A stretch of 64,000 nt of DNA from positions 10,946,539 through 11,010,538 of the forward strand of contig OY987248.1 in the NCBI GenBank assembly GCA_963920765.1, given 5' to 3'. Made by a program: the position numbers and the translations under genes. The stretch comes from Ulota crispa (Eukaryota; Streptophyta; Bryopsida; Orthotrichales; Orthotrichaceae). The notes under the pieces were generated by a model. The model was not told the DNA's origin. It saw nothing but the letters and a program-made list of their open reading frames with translations, and made no database searches. Positions 10,699 to 22,629 of the stretch are shown piece after piece. Position 1 is the first letter of the stretch, and every line of letters begins with the position of its first letter.

Positions 10699-12287
10699 TT
10701 AACCCCTCACCACCCATGGTATTTTTGAGTATCTCAAAATTTGCTTGAAAGTGCACAAAATGCCGGCATTTTGATCAATCTTATCAATTTTTTTTGTAGC
10801 GCAACCATACAAATTTAAAGTAGACATGTTATAGATTACATAGGAAAAGAAATCACAACTACACCACTTATGGATTGAAAGATTATAATGTTTGATCATG
10901 AGGGTGTTAAAACTACAAAAGTGATTTGATTTCTTTCAATCCTCTTTTTGCATCTCAAACCTAATATTGAGGGCACCAAAAAAAATATACAAGTATGTAA
11001 AGTATAACATGTATGACCCCAATCAATTTACGGCTTCTCAAAATCTATTCTACAATTTTTTAAATTGAATTTTTAATGGGATTATTTCTCCAAGTTCTAG
11101 TGTCTTTGAGGCTCATTTTCAAGAGCCTTTAACCCCTCAAGGACCAAGGAGCCCAATTTGGGCTTTACAAGAACTCGAGCAAGCTCTATTGACTTCATAA
11201 TTTGGAAATGTTTCATGAATTTTTTAGGATGGATGCTACTCATCATAATCTACATGTGAAGCTTTATTTCATGTCATTCCGATAAGTAATGCAAAAGTTA
11301 GAAGGTTTTTCAATTTCAATGTCAAACCGAGTAGCAAAAAACATATTCTAATTTTTTATTTTTTTATTTATAGAATTGTATAGATTGATACCTACTCAAA
11401 AAAAAAAAAAAAAAAAAAAAAAAATGAATTACCCAATTCCAAATAATGAGGTAAGAGTTCAAAGGAGTTTTATTTTGCGGGCAATGAAGGTAGGAAGAGG
11501 GTAGACTAAACATATAAAGTTATCTTTAACTCTTAATTTTGAAAATTTTCAAATGAAAATGAAAATTAAAGTTATTAATTGTCTGTTAGAGCATTCTCAC
11601 CATTGGGATTAAGAATTTTCAAATTCTTCCAAAACTTATTAGCATATTAGTTATATCTTTCATTCATCAAGACCTTTCACTTTACAATTTTTGTAAAAAT
11701 GAATCCATTTTCTTTTTGGGTTTAGGGTTTTTATATATACTTTCAACCCATTTTCCAACATATTGCCAAAATTGCACAAGAAAGACAACATATGTGTCTT
11801 TCTCTAAAAAGTGTGAAAAACAAAACTTCACCTTCTAGAAGGACTAGAAAAGCCTACATTTTGAAGTTTAGGCACATTGATCTTGCAATTGGTGGGGATG
11901 TTCATTCTAAAATATTGGGATAATGTACTTGTGCAAGTCAACCAAAGGATCCTATGGTTGAATTTGTTAAAAAGTAAGTTTCAATGAAGATGTTGATCTT
12001 GCTTTGGGGATTGGTATTTTGAAGCAGTTTTGGGCCTCAAAACAAGAAAGAATTTTAGGGGTCAACACTAGAAAGTGAAGATTTAAAATGGACACCCTTG
12101 CACAAAATCTTGAATAGACAAATCACTTTAATTCATTTACAAAATCACACTCCTAATGCTAAAACTAAACTTCAATAAGAATTTAAAAATAATAATAATC
12201 ACTAAAAAAATCTTAAAAAAAGGTTGCACATCTTTGAATAAAATTCAGAGGGTCCCAATTCGGGCCCCTTGGGCGCTGAGGGGTTAA
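10699..12287. mobile_element. TTAA-flanked MITE carrying a nested TTAA element
   Basis: Starts TTAACCCCTCACCACCCATG and ends GGGCGCTGAGGGGTTAA. Without the nested element it is about 650 bp and is the inverse of the element at 34376-35015, sharing a subterminal GGGCCC...GGGCCC palindrome. Confidence 0.75.
11129..12065. mobile_element. Nested TTAA element, ~937 bp
   Basis: Left junction CTTTAACCCCTCAAGGACC, right junction TTTTAGGGGTCAACACTAG. The uninterrupted relative at 34600-34620 (and 28625-28640) reads through as TAGTGTTGA(A/G)AGCTC, so a T(C/T)AA tetranucleotide is duplicated on either side. It contains a run of more than 20 A at 11400. Confidence 0.7.
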
Positions 12288-12295
12288 TACCCGTA

Positions 12296-12545
12296 TTAAT
12301 CCTTGAGCACCCAAGAGACATTATAATGTCTTTCCAAAAGATGGGTCAACGCAAGTTTGACTGAGGTAATCTCATTGCTCCTTTGATGAAACCACCTCCA
12401 ATCAAGCCCATCACCATAGAGATACTTCTTGCTAACAATTTGTATGGTTTCAATCTTGTACATTGTATTTTTCAGTTCATAAGTACATTTTGACTGCAAG
12501 AAGGTCTGTATAAACTGGATTTTGAGCTGGGCGCTCAGGGGTTAA
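12296..12545. mobile_element. TTAA-flanked MITE, 250 bp
   Basis: Left end TTAATCCTTGAGCACCCAAG, right end GGGCGCTCAGGGGTTAA. It lies 8 bp from the preceding element; the junction TTAATACCCGTATTAA is nearly palindromic. Confidence 0.6.
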
Positions 12546-13044
12546 GTGCTATAACTTCGGTTTGCAAATTTCCATGTAAAAGTATGCACAGTAGGGCGTT
12601 ACGCATTGATTCCTATGCACAATGTTGTTGACTTTCGTGTTAATATGTTGCTTGCACACTTGCCATCCTAAATCTTTCGTTCCTATTCAATTTACATCCA
12701 ATTTACACATCTCTTTTTGGTCTTAAGCCAGTCCAATATTGGTTTTTATATACCTAAACATTAGTTTGGACGAATGAGCCATTATTTAGACCAAACATCA
12801 TACCAAGTCAATATGTTCATCATTTACAATATGAAATTTGAAATGCTTGGGAATTAATACCAAATTACGCACATCTATTGTGCTTGACAAGATACTAGAT
12901 CTTTAGGCTGTAGCCTTCAAAACGATATAACCTATTGTGCTTTTGGGAATGTGTATAACGGCACAATTCTCACTTTATTTGCAATAACATTTGCAACCAC
13001 ACACGTAAGTTGGTAGTTTTAGGTGACGTTTATATAACTTGTCA
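12546..13044. other. Spacer, nothing recognised
   Basis: AT-rich with no supported feature. Confidence 0.5.
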
Positions 13045-13362
13045 TAGGTAGGAACACTCATAAGCGTTAGTGTCCCCATAACCGTCACTTCTAAAATTTT
13101 GGAAAATTTATAGAAGTAAATATATGTAATTACAAGAATGTACAACATGTGAACATGAAACCTTCGAGCTGGTTATGAGTACAATGGTACTTTGCTCTTC
13201 AAAAATTCACAACTTATTCTCACAGTATCCAAATGATACTTTTAAAAGTGCAAACTCATTATTTTTTTTGTTGCTAACAAGATCCTATAACTTGCTAGAT
13301 GTTTATTAATAGTCATCATGTTCAAAACCCTTAAACTAAAACTTATGGGTGTTCCTACTTTA
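13045..13362. mobile_element. AAGGTAGG-family MITE, copy 1
   Basis: Starts AGGTAGGAACACTCATAAGCG and ends as the inverse, CTTATGGGTGTTCCTACTTTA. About 318 bp and nearly identical to 21653-21972. It also provides the empty site for the Helitron at 35441. Confidence 0.75.
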
Positions 13363-13505
13363 TTATACATTGATTGTCTGTTACACACACTGAAAGTATC
13401 CATTCATTTGACTACATTGCATTAACATAAGGTTCATCCACAAAGACAACAAGTACATGAATTTCAATTTGGAATAGGATTAATAATGATTAACTATCCT
13501 TTTGC

Positions 13506-14441
13506 TTAACCCCTAAATCCCTGAGTGTCCCCTCGGGGGACAAATGGGATTTTGGGCAGGTACCCACAACCTCAATTCTTGTCCTGATTTTTTGAAACTT
13601 TTTTTGAAGATAGAAAAACACATTAGCTTTTGGGGAATATAATTCTTATTCCAATCAATGCCCAAAAGCAAAAGTTTTGCCTAGATAAGCAAAAATTTAT
13701 GCAAATTGGGCAGCAAAAAAAAATTTACAAAAATTGGAATTGGATTTTATTTATGTTTTTTTCCTCATAGGTTATAGTTTTGTCTACATCTGAAGCTTTG
13801 ATCCATTCCATTTGGACTAGTTACAAGAAAGTTATGGACAATCTTGTTTTTTAGGCAACTCAAGCATCTTCTTGAAAAAATAACTTATAAACTTCATTTT
13901 TGAATGCAAGTTTAACATTTTTTCAAAAAAAATTGTTGGAAAGGGTGAAGTTTGCTTGCTAGAACAATCTCACCATTGGGGTTATTGAGTATAATTCCAT
14001 TGCAAGGTTATTAACGGTTTAAGTTTTTGTTCAATCTCATACCTTCTTCTACCTAATGTTTTTTTTAAGAATGAAAATTAAGTATTTTTTATTTTGATTT
14101 TTTTCCGAAGATTCTCCAGTCAATTTCCCACCTTAAAAAAAGAAACCTCAAAACTCTTTGGTGCAAAAAGTTTAAGTTAAAAAAAGTTCAAAGTCAAATA
14201 GTCTAATCATGCAAGGTGCAAAAAAGTCTATTTTTTACACTTTGAATGCAAATATCTTGCAATCTGTGCGGTCAAAGTTTTTGAATTTTTGTTTCCACAT
14301 TCTTACACTAGTCTAGTACAAGATCTTACGGTTAGATATGCAAAAAAACCAATTTTCAAAAAAAAAAATACTCTTTACAATAGAAATGGCAATTTTGAGT
14401 GTCTTTTGACAAAATAAAGGTCCCAAGGATTTAGGGGTTAA
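13506..14441. mobile_element. TTAA-flanked piggyBac-like MITE, 936 bp
   Basis: Left end TTAACCCCTAAATCCCTG, followed by the palindrome GTCCCCTCGGGGGAC. Right end CCCAAGGATTTAGGGGTTAA. Close copies are at 43768-44687 (same orientation) and 25830-26760 (inverted). Confidence 0.8.
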
Positions 14442-14673
14442 GTTGAAAAAAATGTTTTTTATGAACGAAAATTTGTAATCTTAAATCTTATTGATTTAGA
14501 ATCACGACCATCAATAAAATCAGCTCTATTAGAAATTTTGCCCAACTATTACTCTCTTCTTATTTTGTGACTCTTCTTGTAGAAAAGAACAAGAAATCAC
14601 AAAAAAGATGGTTAAACAGTTCATGCAAAATAGTTGTTTGAACCTTTCTTCTATGTTGAATTTCCAATTTTGC

Positions 14674-15641
14674 TTAACCCATAAAGGACCAAGGGTGTTC
14701 TTTGAGAAAAAAATCTCAGAAACTGCCAACTTTTAGTGCATTGCCCAAAATTGAAAACAAAAACTTTTGTCTTTTCAACTTCAATCATACAAATATATGC
14801 AAAAAACAAATAATTTAATGTGCTAAAAAATTATCAGCCCATTCGACAACGCGGATTGTAAGATTATAACGTTTGAAGTGAGAGTAACAACTTTTTTCCA
14901 TTCCTGCAAAACAAGGTCAGCATACTTTGAGCTCTTCTAGAATAATTTTTTGCTCTACACAAAAATGAGCTTTTTGACCATTCACAAGTATATGATGTTA
15001 GGTTCACTCATGAAAATTTTCAAGTGCAAATATAGAATTTGGCTTATTCTAAATCACCTTGCAATGCAAGGAGGTTTGTTAAATTGGCAATACATTAGTC
15101 ATTCTTTCATTGTTTCTTGTGCAATAAGGAAGTCTTTTATTTGAAACCTGAATGGTGAAAAGTTAGAGACAAACGTTTGGAATATGTGAAGAAAGGTTTC
15201 AAGAGCTTTGGATTTATAAATTGAAAAATAATAGGGCCTGAAGTTAGAGGAATATTTTTCTTCTTGAAACTGCCTGAACATAGTTAACCAAGTTTGACTC
15301 CCTTCAACATGTGATGTGAGAGCTTAATTTTTATTTTATTTTCTTGACAGTTGTAAACCATGTTTTTTTGGTTCCGTACTTGCTAAATTTCAAAAGTTAA
15401 TGAGAGTTTTAGCATAGATTCTCCAAAGATGCTTGAATTGCCCAAGTTGAGTAATTTCTTTTGGGCAATATAATTTTAGATTGAGCATCCAATTGAGGAA
15501 AAAAATTGCATTTCCACTTGGAGGTACATATTTGCACCTTGTGTAACAATTTTGAGAACATCTAATAAAAATTGCCTCCATATGACCCTACCAAAGTTCT
15601 CAAGTAGTTGTTGAACAACCACTTGGTCCTTTAGGGGTTAA
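14674..15641. mobile_element. TTAA-flanked piggyBac-like MITE, 968 bp
   Basis: TTAACCCATAAAGGACCAAG on the left, CTTGGTCCTTTAGGGGTTAA on the right: a terminal inverted repeat of about 16 bp inside perfect TTAA flanks. The small frames within show no homology I recognise. Confidence 0.8.
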
Positions 15642-16537
15642 CCAATCTCTTTGTACAACTTTTTGTTTCAATGGGCTAACTTTGTTAAAGAATTGCCATA
15701 TAAGCTTTTCTAAATAAAACGGAACACAATTTTTTGGACATAGTGTGAAGCTCTAAATCCTTAATTTGACTTCCCAACCAATCAAGATAGTGTTAACTGC
15801 CTTTAGATGTCTTCTTATCTTTAGATCATATAATTACATACTCAATTATTGGGACAAATATTTACCTACAGGCAAATGAGCTTTTTGTCAATTAGGTCAC
15901 CTTGATTTGGACACTTTTTTGATCAATTTGGATATGTTTTTGTCAATTTGGACATTTTAGTTAATTCATACGTGTAGCTGCTGACAGTTTTTCTTGTAGT
16001 GCTACAAGCATGCTTTTGAATTGTTCTACTTTGTATTGATTCTAATCAAATCAACAACACAACACATAAGTTAAAGTAATTCTACTAAATTCAGTCCCTC
16101 TCAAGATATACTTTTGTCTAGCACCCAGATCAATGAGATAGCTTAGAAGCAAGTCTAAACAACAGAATTATTGATTTGTTCAAAAAGGAGTGTAAGAATA
16201 GACTTTTATGGGAGCCAAATTTAGGGAAGACATAAAGAAACAAAAATTTGAGCTATGCTTATACATGAAAGTATGAAGAATTGGCAAACAATACCCACAT
16301 GGTTTAAATATAGAATTCGCAAATTAATAGCTTTTATTTACTTGATAGAGTGGTCATATTCAGAATGTCACCTTTACTTTTTGACATGCTTTCCATTATT
16401 TTCTTCTAGATTACGCTTGTAAAAGTGGTACTAAAAGCATCGATTCCCAATTATTTGTCACACAACCCACTGAGACAAAAAATTATACTTTGAGACTCTA
16501 GTGATGAGTAGATGACATCAAGTTGTAAAACTATTTG
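15642..16537. other. Spacer with repeat scraps
   Basis: Near 15900-16000 is a stretch rich in TCAATTTGGACA(C/T) ending TTTTTCTTGTAGTG, which resembles a CACTA-type terminus; a related scrap is at 42165-42235. No complete element and no gene was seen. Confidence 0.4.
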
Positions 16538-17267
16538 TTAACCCCTAAAGCACCAACTGTCCCTCTGGGGACAAATGGGATTTGGGCATGTACCTATGGC
16601 TAAACTATTTTACGTGATTTTTTGAAATTTTTATGGAAGATGAGGAATCCAAAGATCTACGTGAGCATCTAATTTTTTCTTCATTTTGACATTTATTGAA
16701 GAAGTTAAAAATGAATTTCTAGAAACAAGTTTAGATTGGGCAACCCAAAAAATTCTTAAAAATTGCATTAAATAAAAATAAAAATATGAAATAGGTTCTT
16801 TAGACTTATATATATGTGGGGAGTTTTGAATCATTCAATTTTGATTGATGGGATGAAAGTTATGAGAAGTTTTAGTTTGCAGGTAGGGTACAAGTAGGTG
16901 TGGAGTCTCTCAAAATCACACCTACCCGCAAACAAAAACTTCTCATGAATTTCATCTCATTAATGAAAATTGAATGATTCAAAGCTCCCCACCTATATAT
17001 AAGTCTAAAGAACCGATTTCATATTGTTATTATTTTAAAACAATTTTTAAGAATTTTTGGGCTGCCCGATCTAGACTTTTTCCCAGAAATTCATTTTTAA
17101 CTTCTTTAATAAATGTTAGAATGAAGAAAAAATTAGATGCCCACATAGATTTTTGAATATCACATCTTTCATAAAAATTTCAAAAAATCACGCAAATTAA
17201 TTTAGCCATAAATACATGCCCAAAATCCCATTTGCCCCAAAAAGGGGCTTGGTTCGTTAGGGGTTAA
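16538..17267. mobile_element. TTAA-flanked fold-back MITE, 730 bp
   Basis: TTAACCCCTAAAGCACCAAC to GTTCGTTAGGGGTTAA. The left and right halves are inverted copies that meet near 16900, so mirror-image open frames appear on both strands at 16631-16834 and 16974-17156. Subterminal GTCCCTCTGGGGAC palindrome. Confidence 0.8.
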
Positions 17268-17878
17268 ATGACAAAGCAATCCTACTCCTTCAAAAAAAAA
17301 AAATCAAGATGAGGACAAAACCATGGTTTGACCATTTGCCATTTTGTCCACATATAGGAGTACATCATTATGCACCTTTGCCAAACTTCACCTTCTCCTT
17401 GCACATGGCTAAGGTCATGAAATTCATTCTGGCTGGCTCCCATGGACACCTCACCCTTCTCCACCCCACCCTTTGCTGCAGAGGTTTAGAATAATTTGCT
17501 GACATTTCTGCCAGTTTTGTCGAGCATCTGGGTGTGGGATTTTTGATGGTGGTGACCATGTGCTACTTGATGATGCCATGTCTCTCACTTAATTTCTCCT
17601 CCGTTTCTCTCCACTCCACTTTAACCTCCATCAGCACGCCCTCCCATACATGAGCCCCATTTCAGTCAAAACTTTGAATGTCCACTACCTTTGAGCCCAT
17701 TCACACAAGGAATTGAAACCATTAAAACTTGGGGCCTTTGAACTAAAACCTGATCCCCAGGTGGCTTCAAGAGTGGTCTTTGTAATAAGACTTCACCATA
17801 ATAAACACATTTCTCATGTCTGAAGACCATGAGACTATAAAGTGGAGTGGAGGCCATAACTCCAAGGCTTGAAAAGCT
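17268..17878. other. Spacer, no supported gene
   Basis: Somewhat higher GC than its surroundings (about 17300-17860), with overlapping short frames on both strands that match nothing I recognise. It could be a decayed gene fragment. Confidence 0.35.
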
Positions 17879-18112
17879 TTAACCCTTAAAGGACCATAGG
17901 GCATAGTATATACGTTGTTATATAATTGGTATTTGCTACCAGTAAGAAGTTTTAATTTGGGATCTCAAGCAGTCCACTAGAACCGCTTTGATTTATTCTC
18001 CAACTTCTTTGTTGATCTCAAATGCAATAAAGGTGTGAATTTATTCCAAATACAAGAAGAATACCTCGTATTCTATTGGTTGCAGAGGCATGTTGTGTCC
18101 TATAGGGGTTAA
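17879..18112. mobile_element. TTAA-flanked MITE, 234 bp
   Basis: TTAACCCTTAAAGGACCATAG to GTCCTATAGGGGTTAA. The inverted relative is the outer element at 32245-33274. This intact terminus shows the second, internal TTAA into which the inner element at 32252 inserted in that relative. Confidence 0.8.
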
Positions 18113-18180
18113 GAAGAAAAGGTAGGAGATCAATTCAAGCCATTAAAATAAATGTCAACTTCAATTTATATTGTTGGTAA

Positions 18181-18287
18181 CACTACGGGAAACCATGGTC
18201 TTTTTGACAAAAAATGTGACATAATTTACAGTTACTGTAGATTAAGTCACATTTTTTTGTTAAAAAGACCATGGTTTCCTTGTAGTG
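18181..18287. mobile_element. CACTA-ended mini-hairpin, 107 bp
   Basis: CACTACGGGAAACCATGGTC on the left and its inverse with TTCCTTGTAGTG on the right; nearly the whole element is one hairpin. CACTACAAGAAA-type ends are those of En/Spm (CACTA) transposons. Confidence 0.65.
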
Positions 18288-18481
18288 TAAGGTAGTGTGC
18301 TCTACTTCGGTTCACATGTTCTAATTGTGTTGGTTTCTAGAGGATGTGTAACATGTTCCTTCAAATATCTATAATTGTTATTGAGAAGTTAGGTGGGCTT
18401 AGATATTTGAAGGAACATGTTACACATCCCCTAGAAACCAACACAATTAGAACCTCATAACCAAATTAGAGCACACTACAT
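18288..18481. mobile_element. GGTAGTGTG-ended hairpin MITE
   Basis: AAGGTAGTGTGCTCTA on the left and TAGAGCACACTACA on the right, with long arms pairing through the block GATATTTGAAGGAACATG. It directly abuts the CACTA-ended hairpin. A relative with perfect arms lies at 52947-53175. Confidence 0.7.
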
Positions 18482-18588
18482 TTGGCTAGAAGATAGTTAT
18501 CTACTAAAATTACATTAAATTAAAAATTAAAATTAAAAAGAGCATTTTGACAAATTGACCTTCTCCTCTTAGCAGATCTAACATGAGG

Positions 18589-18998
18589 TAATGTAGTCTG
18601 CTCTACAACGCTCACTCATTTTGAACCGCTCAAGTAGCTTGTAGTGAAATAGTGCAATGGTGGTTCTTAAATTGGCCTCTTACAAGTATTTGAATGCATG
18701 GAAGAAAAGGTGTTTTTATTGCAAGAGCCAATTATTCTCCTTGCTTCCCCAAATCTCTTCACAACTTGCAAGTGAACGGTTTTTGGAAGGTCTAGGGTCA
18801 TAAACAGGGACCTATGACACATGCACTTTGAGAATTCATAAATAAAAATGCTTAAAAAATATGAAACAACTTGTGTTACATTATGCATCTATTTCTCTTT
18901 GTTTGAAAAATTAAATGAAATCCTCCCATCCACAAAAAACCATGAAAAAGGTGGATGAGCCCTTAGATGGACGGTTTATGAGCACACTACCTTAGGGT
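18589..18998. mobile_element. GGTAG-ended MITE, second family, copy 1
   Basis: Starts GGTAATGTAGTCTGCTC and ends GAGCACACTACCTTA. The interior is the inverse of 62207-62628, including the block around CCTAGACCTTCCAAGAACCG. Confidence 0.65.
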
Positions 18999-19060
18999 CA
19001 TATCTTTAGACGCTTTTCAAACTTTTTGCACCAACTCCCAATACAAAGAACCTTAGAACA

Positions 19061-19640
19061 TACTCCCAATGTCCCTTCAAAAGCGCCCAAAAAGCTTCCT
19101 TGCTAAGGATTAACTATGATTTTAGTCTTTGTGCTAATGACCCATGCATTCTAAAATCAAAATACCATTTACCAAGTGTATGCAAAATCTCTGTTTAGGC
19201 ACCCAAATTTCATGCAAAAAGTATCATATTTGTACCTACTTTATGGATGTTGTCAGCTTGTCATTCTTTTAGTCTTTGTGCTACTGACCCGTGCATTCTA
19301 GAATCAATATACCATCTACCAAATCTATCCAATGTATGCAAAATCTCCGACTTTAATGTTGCAATTTGGGGACCCAAATTCCATGCACAAAGTACCATAT
19401 TTGTGCATGTTGCCAACTCCTCATTATTGACGATTTAAACATTAGTTGCAACAATGGTACCTCATATGGGCAAGGCCAAACTTGCTAGGAGAGGAATGCT
19501 CCCTAATTGCTTAACTTGTCCTCATGAGATCATTGAACATGACAAACGCTTTCTCAGCATTTGAAATTAGCAAAAGGGAGTTTTTTAGTGGTACAAGAAA
19601 TGTGTCTAATTTGAACGTTTTTGGAGGGACAAAGGGAGTA
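19061..19640. mobile_element. Tc1/mariner-like MITE, copy 3
   Basis: TACTCCCAATGTCCCTTC to GGAGGGACAAAGGGAGTA, 580 bp. Same interior as copy 1. Confidence 0.75.
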
Positions 19641-19719
19641 TTTTTGAAATTGAACCAATGAGGCCAAGGTTGAGACCCTTCTTGGACATTGAAGCAATCT
19701 AAACTCATAGATTAATGCT

Positions 19720-20653
19720 TTAACCTCTAAATGCACAAGGGTGGTTTTCTTGTTTGTGGAAGGTAGTTTTGAAGTTTTTGAATTGTCCTCTATGATCATT
19801 ATTAATTATCAAAATAAAATTGTAAACATAGGATCTTGAACTTCAAGGCTTTTCAATGGTGTTACCAAAACAGACTTCTAGAAAGGTCACACAAATTTTA
19901 GATATTTGTGATGGAATGTGGTTAATTATGGATTTTTTTTGGTTTTACTCTAGCTTCTCAAAACCTGTAATGCTTGAATGGCAACTTTTGTGTACAAAAT
20001 TGGGAAACAACCACTTATGATGATTTAGCATTTGTTATTGTTACTTCAAAACTATTGACCCCCCTTTCAAATCCATTTCCAAATTCATTTCCAAATCCAT
20101 GACCACAATTTCATAAATGAGCTTGCAATGCAATTGTCAAAAAGCTACCACCTAATACAAAGAAATTTCTCAACTTCAATTATTAACCAAAAATCATTAT
20201 AAATGAAAGAAAATTCAACAAATGAAAGAATTCTAATATTTACTACAAGAACATTCCATGTGAAATTAGCACACAAACACATGTAGATTTTGTTAGATGA
20301 TAAAATTTAGTAAAAGGACCCTCATTGCCCAAAGGAGTGCCCAAGGGAAATTTTCACTTTATTCTCAACTTGATGCTTATCTTTTCAATGTGGCAGCTTG
20401 TCATAGGCTCTGCAATTACACTATTCATCACACTATTTGGTGCGCAAGAGGTATCCTTGTAGTTTAGCTTCCACCAAAAACAATTGAATAAGGTCTATAA
20501 GACACTAATATTTAATGTTGAAGCCAACTTTAGCCTGCAATTTTTCCAAAAAATCAACCTTAAAACAATCAAATCTTTGCCTTCAATAGGATTTCAAGTT
20601 TCTTGAAGTTTCTCAAACACCAGAATTTGGTGTCTTGGGCATTTAGGGATTAC
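19720..20653. mobile_element. TTAA-flanked MITE, 934 bp
   Basis: TTAACCTCTAAATGCACAAG to CTTGGGCATTTAGGGATTAC. The right flank TTAC is shared with the next element. Open frames at 19511-19799 cross the boundary of the upstream MITE and are not genes. Confidence 0.65.
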
Positions 20654-21580
20654 CTTCAAAAGGCCCAAGTGTCCCCTTGGGGGGGGAAATGGATTTTGGG
20701 CATGTACCTATAGCTAACCTAATTTGTGTGATTTTTTCAAACTTTTGTTGAAGGTGGGGAATTCAAAGACACGTGTGGACATCTAATTTTCTTCATTCCA
20801 ACATTCAACAAAGAAGTTATGCAAGAATTTTCTAAATTAGGCAAGGGGGGGCATTTTGGGCAAGACTTGTCCTTTATAAGTGTGCTAACTCCAAAAAGGG
20901 CTAGTCCTCAACCACAAGGTGTGGCCACTTGGGCAAAAGCGAGTGGATTGGAAGGAGTCTGTCTTGGGGGACTCCCAAGTCCCAACCTTCCATTCCTTTT
21001 GCCCTTAGTAAAAATTGGTACTTTAACCTTTTGAGCAGTTCAAGTATTTGTTTTTTAATTAAGTTATATTCCAAATTGTAGTGAGCCAGGATTCTTTGGT
21101 TTTCACTATTTGAATGAGTGTAATTCAAATTATTGAGTTTCACATGAATCCTCCAATTTTATCTAGTGTATTTGCAAATTCCATGATCCTATGATGTTCA
21201 AAGAATTTTTGAAGTATGTTGCACACCTCCAAACCATTTGAAAATTCTTCCACACATACCTAACTTGGTCTTTCACATGGAGCAATTAAACCTCAACGTT
21301 GTGTCAAGCAATTTTTTTGTTATAAGAATGGTCAAAGGCTTTTGAAATTTTTGGGCAAGACGGAAGGAACTTGTTTCTTCACGTGAGATGTCAATATCTC
21401 ACTCCTCTCCATTTGAAATGAGCTGTTTTGTTTCCCCACAAATACTTCCCATAGTCTAAGCAAGATCCTATAGTTGGATATCTTGGGAAAAACTTTTTTC
21501 CTACATTTTTACTCATTCTTCTAAAAGGGGCAATTTTCAGTGACTTTTGGAGAAAAAAGGGCTTGGGCCGTTACGGTTTG
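20650..21580. mobile_element. TTAA-type MITE with decayed ends, ~931 bp
   Basis: Starts TTACCTTCAAAAGGCCCAAG, followed by the GTCCCCTTGGGGG subterminal palindrome; ends GCTTGGGCCGTTACGGTTTG. The right module (GGCAATTTTCAGTGACTTTT) is shared with 1-588 and 40183-41122. Confidence 0.6.
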
Positions 21581-21652
21581 CAACCTCAGCACCGTCACCA
21601 GTCACTCCATTCAAAGCCATATTTTGCAATTGCAAAACTCCACATGTTTTAC

Positions 21653-21972
21653 TAAGGTAGGAACACCCATAAGTGTCAGTGTCCCCAATAACCGTCACCT
21701 CTAAAATTTTGGAAAATTTATAGAAGTAAATATATGTAATTACAAGGATGTACAACATGTGAACATGAAACCTTTGAGCTGGTTATGAGTACAATGGTAC
21801 TTTGCTCTTCAAAAATTCACAACTTATTCTCACAGTATCCAAATGATATTTTTAAAAATGCAAACTCATTAATTTTCTGTTGCTAACAAGATCCTATAAC
21901 TTGCTAGATGTTTATTAATAGTCATCATGTTCAAAACCCTTAGACTAAAACTTATGGGTGTTCCTACCTTAA
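21653..21972. mobile_element. AAGGTAGG-family MITE, copy 2
   Basis: TAAGGTAGGAACACCCATAAG to CTTATGGGTGTTCCTACCTTA. Nearly identical to copy 1. Its last bases form the TTAA used by the next element. Confidence 0.8.
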
Positions 21973-22629
21973 CCCCTAAATGCCCCCAAGGACATAATAT
22001 GGCCTCTCTTGGTTTAAATGAGCCTTTTTGTAAGACATGATCTAATTTTTTGACTTTCTTATCAACTACAATTAGCAAGGTACTCAAGTGGTCCATGCAA
22101 GTGGAGTAATGGCAAGTCAAATCAAATGTTTTACAAAGTACCTAGGGTGCCTTGATTGTATGGAATACAATACAAGGTGAGGTTTAGGGTAGCACTTAGG
22201 TATTACAATTTGTCAAATTCCCTTGTAAGCTTCCTTGCAATGGGTTTTGTTGAAGCCCTAGAGCTTAGCATCAAAGAAGTACAATCTTCAATAATTTGCA
22301 TATGTGTGCATTCACATCTAATCTTGCTACTCACAAAATTGAGATGAATCAAGGGCTTATAGAATTTTGTAAAAATCAATAAACAACAGCTACGTGCCAA
22401 AAAATGAGATTTTGCCATCACATGTTGTTTGATCAAATGTTATAATCTCCCATTTCCCACGGTCAATTATTCCCAAAATTTGCAAACCATTTTCTAAGTA
22501 GGTGTTCCACTGTTTTCAATGGTCACTTTTTGTGGATCATGTGATTAGATTAGCTGAGGTATGCACCAAAGTTGTAGGTATCCGAAAAGCCCGATTTTGG
22601 TGAAAATGGGCTGGGCGCTCAGGGGTTAG
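21969..22629. mobile_element. TTAA-flanked MITE, 661 bp
   Basis: TTAACCCCTAAATGCCCCC to GGGCGCTCAGGGGTTAG. The left TTAA overlaps the terminus of the preceding MITE, so it inserted at that boundary. Confidence 0.65.
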
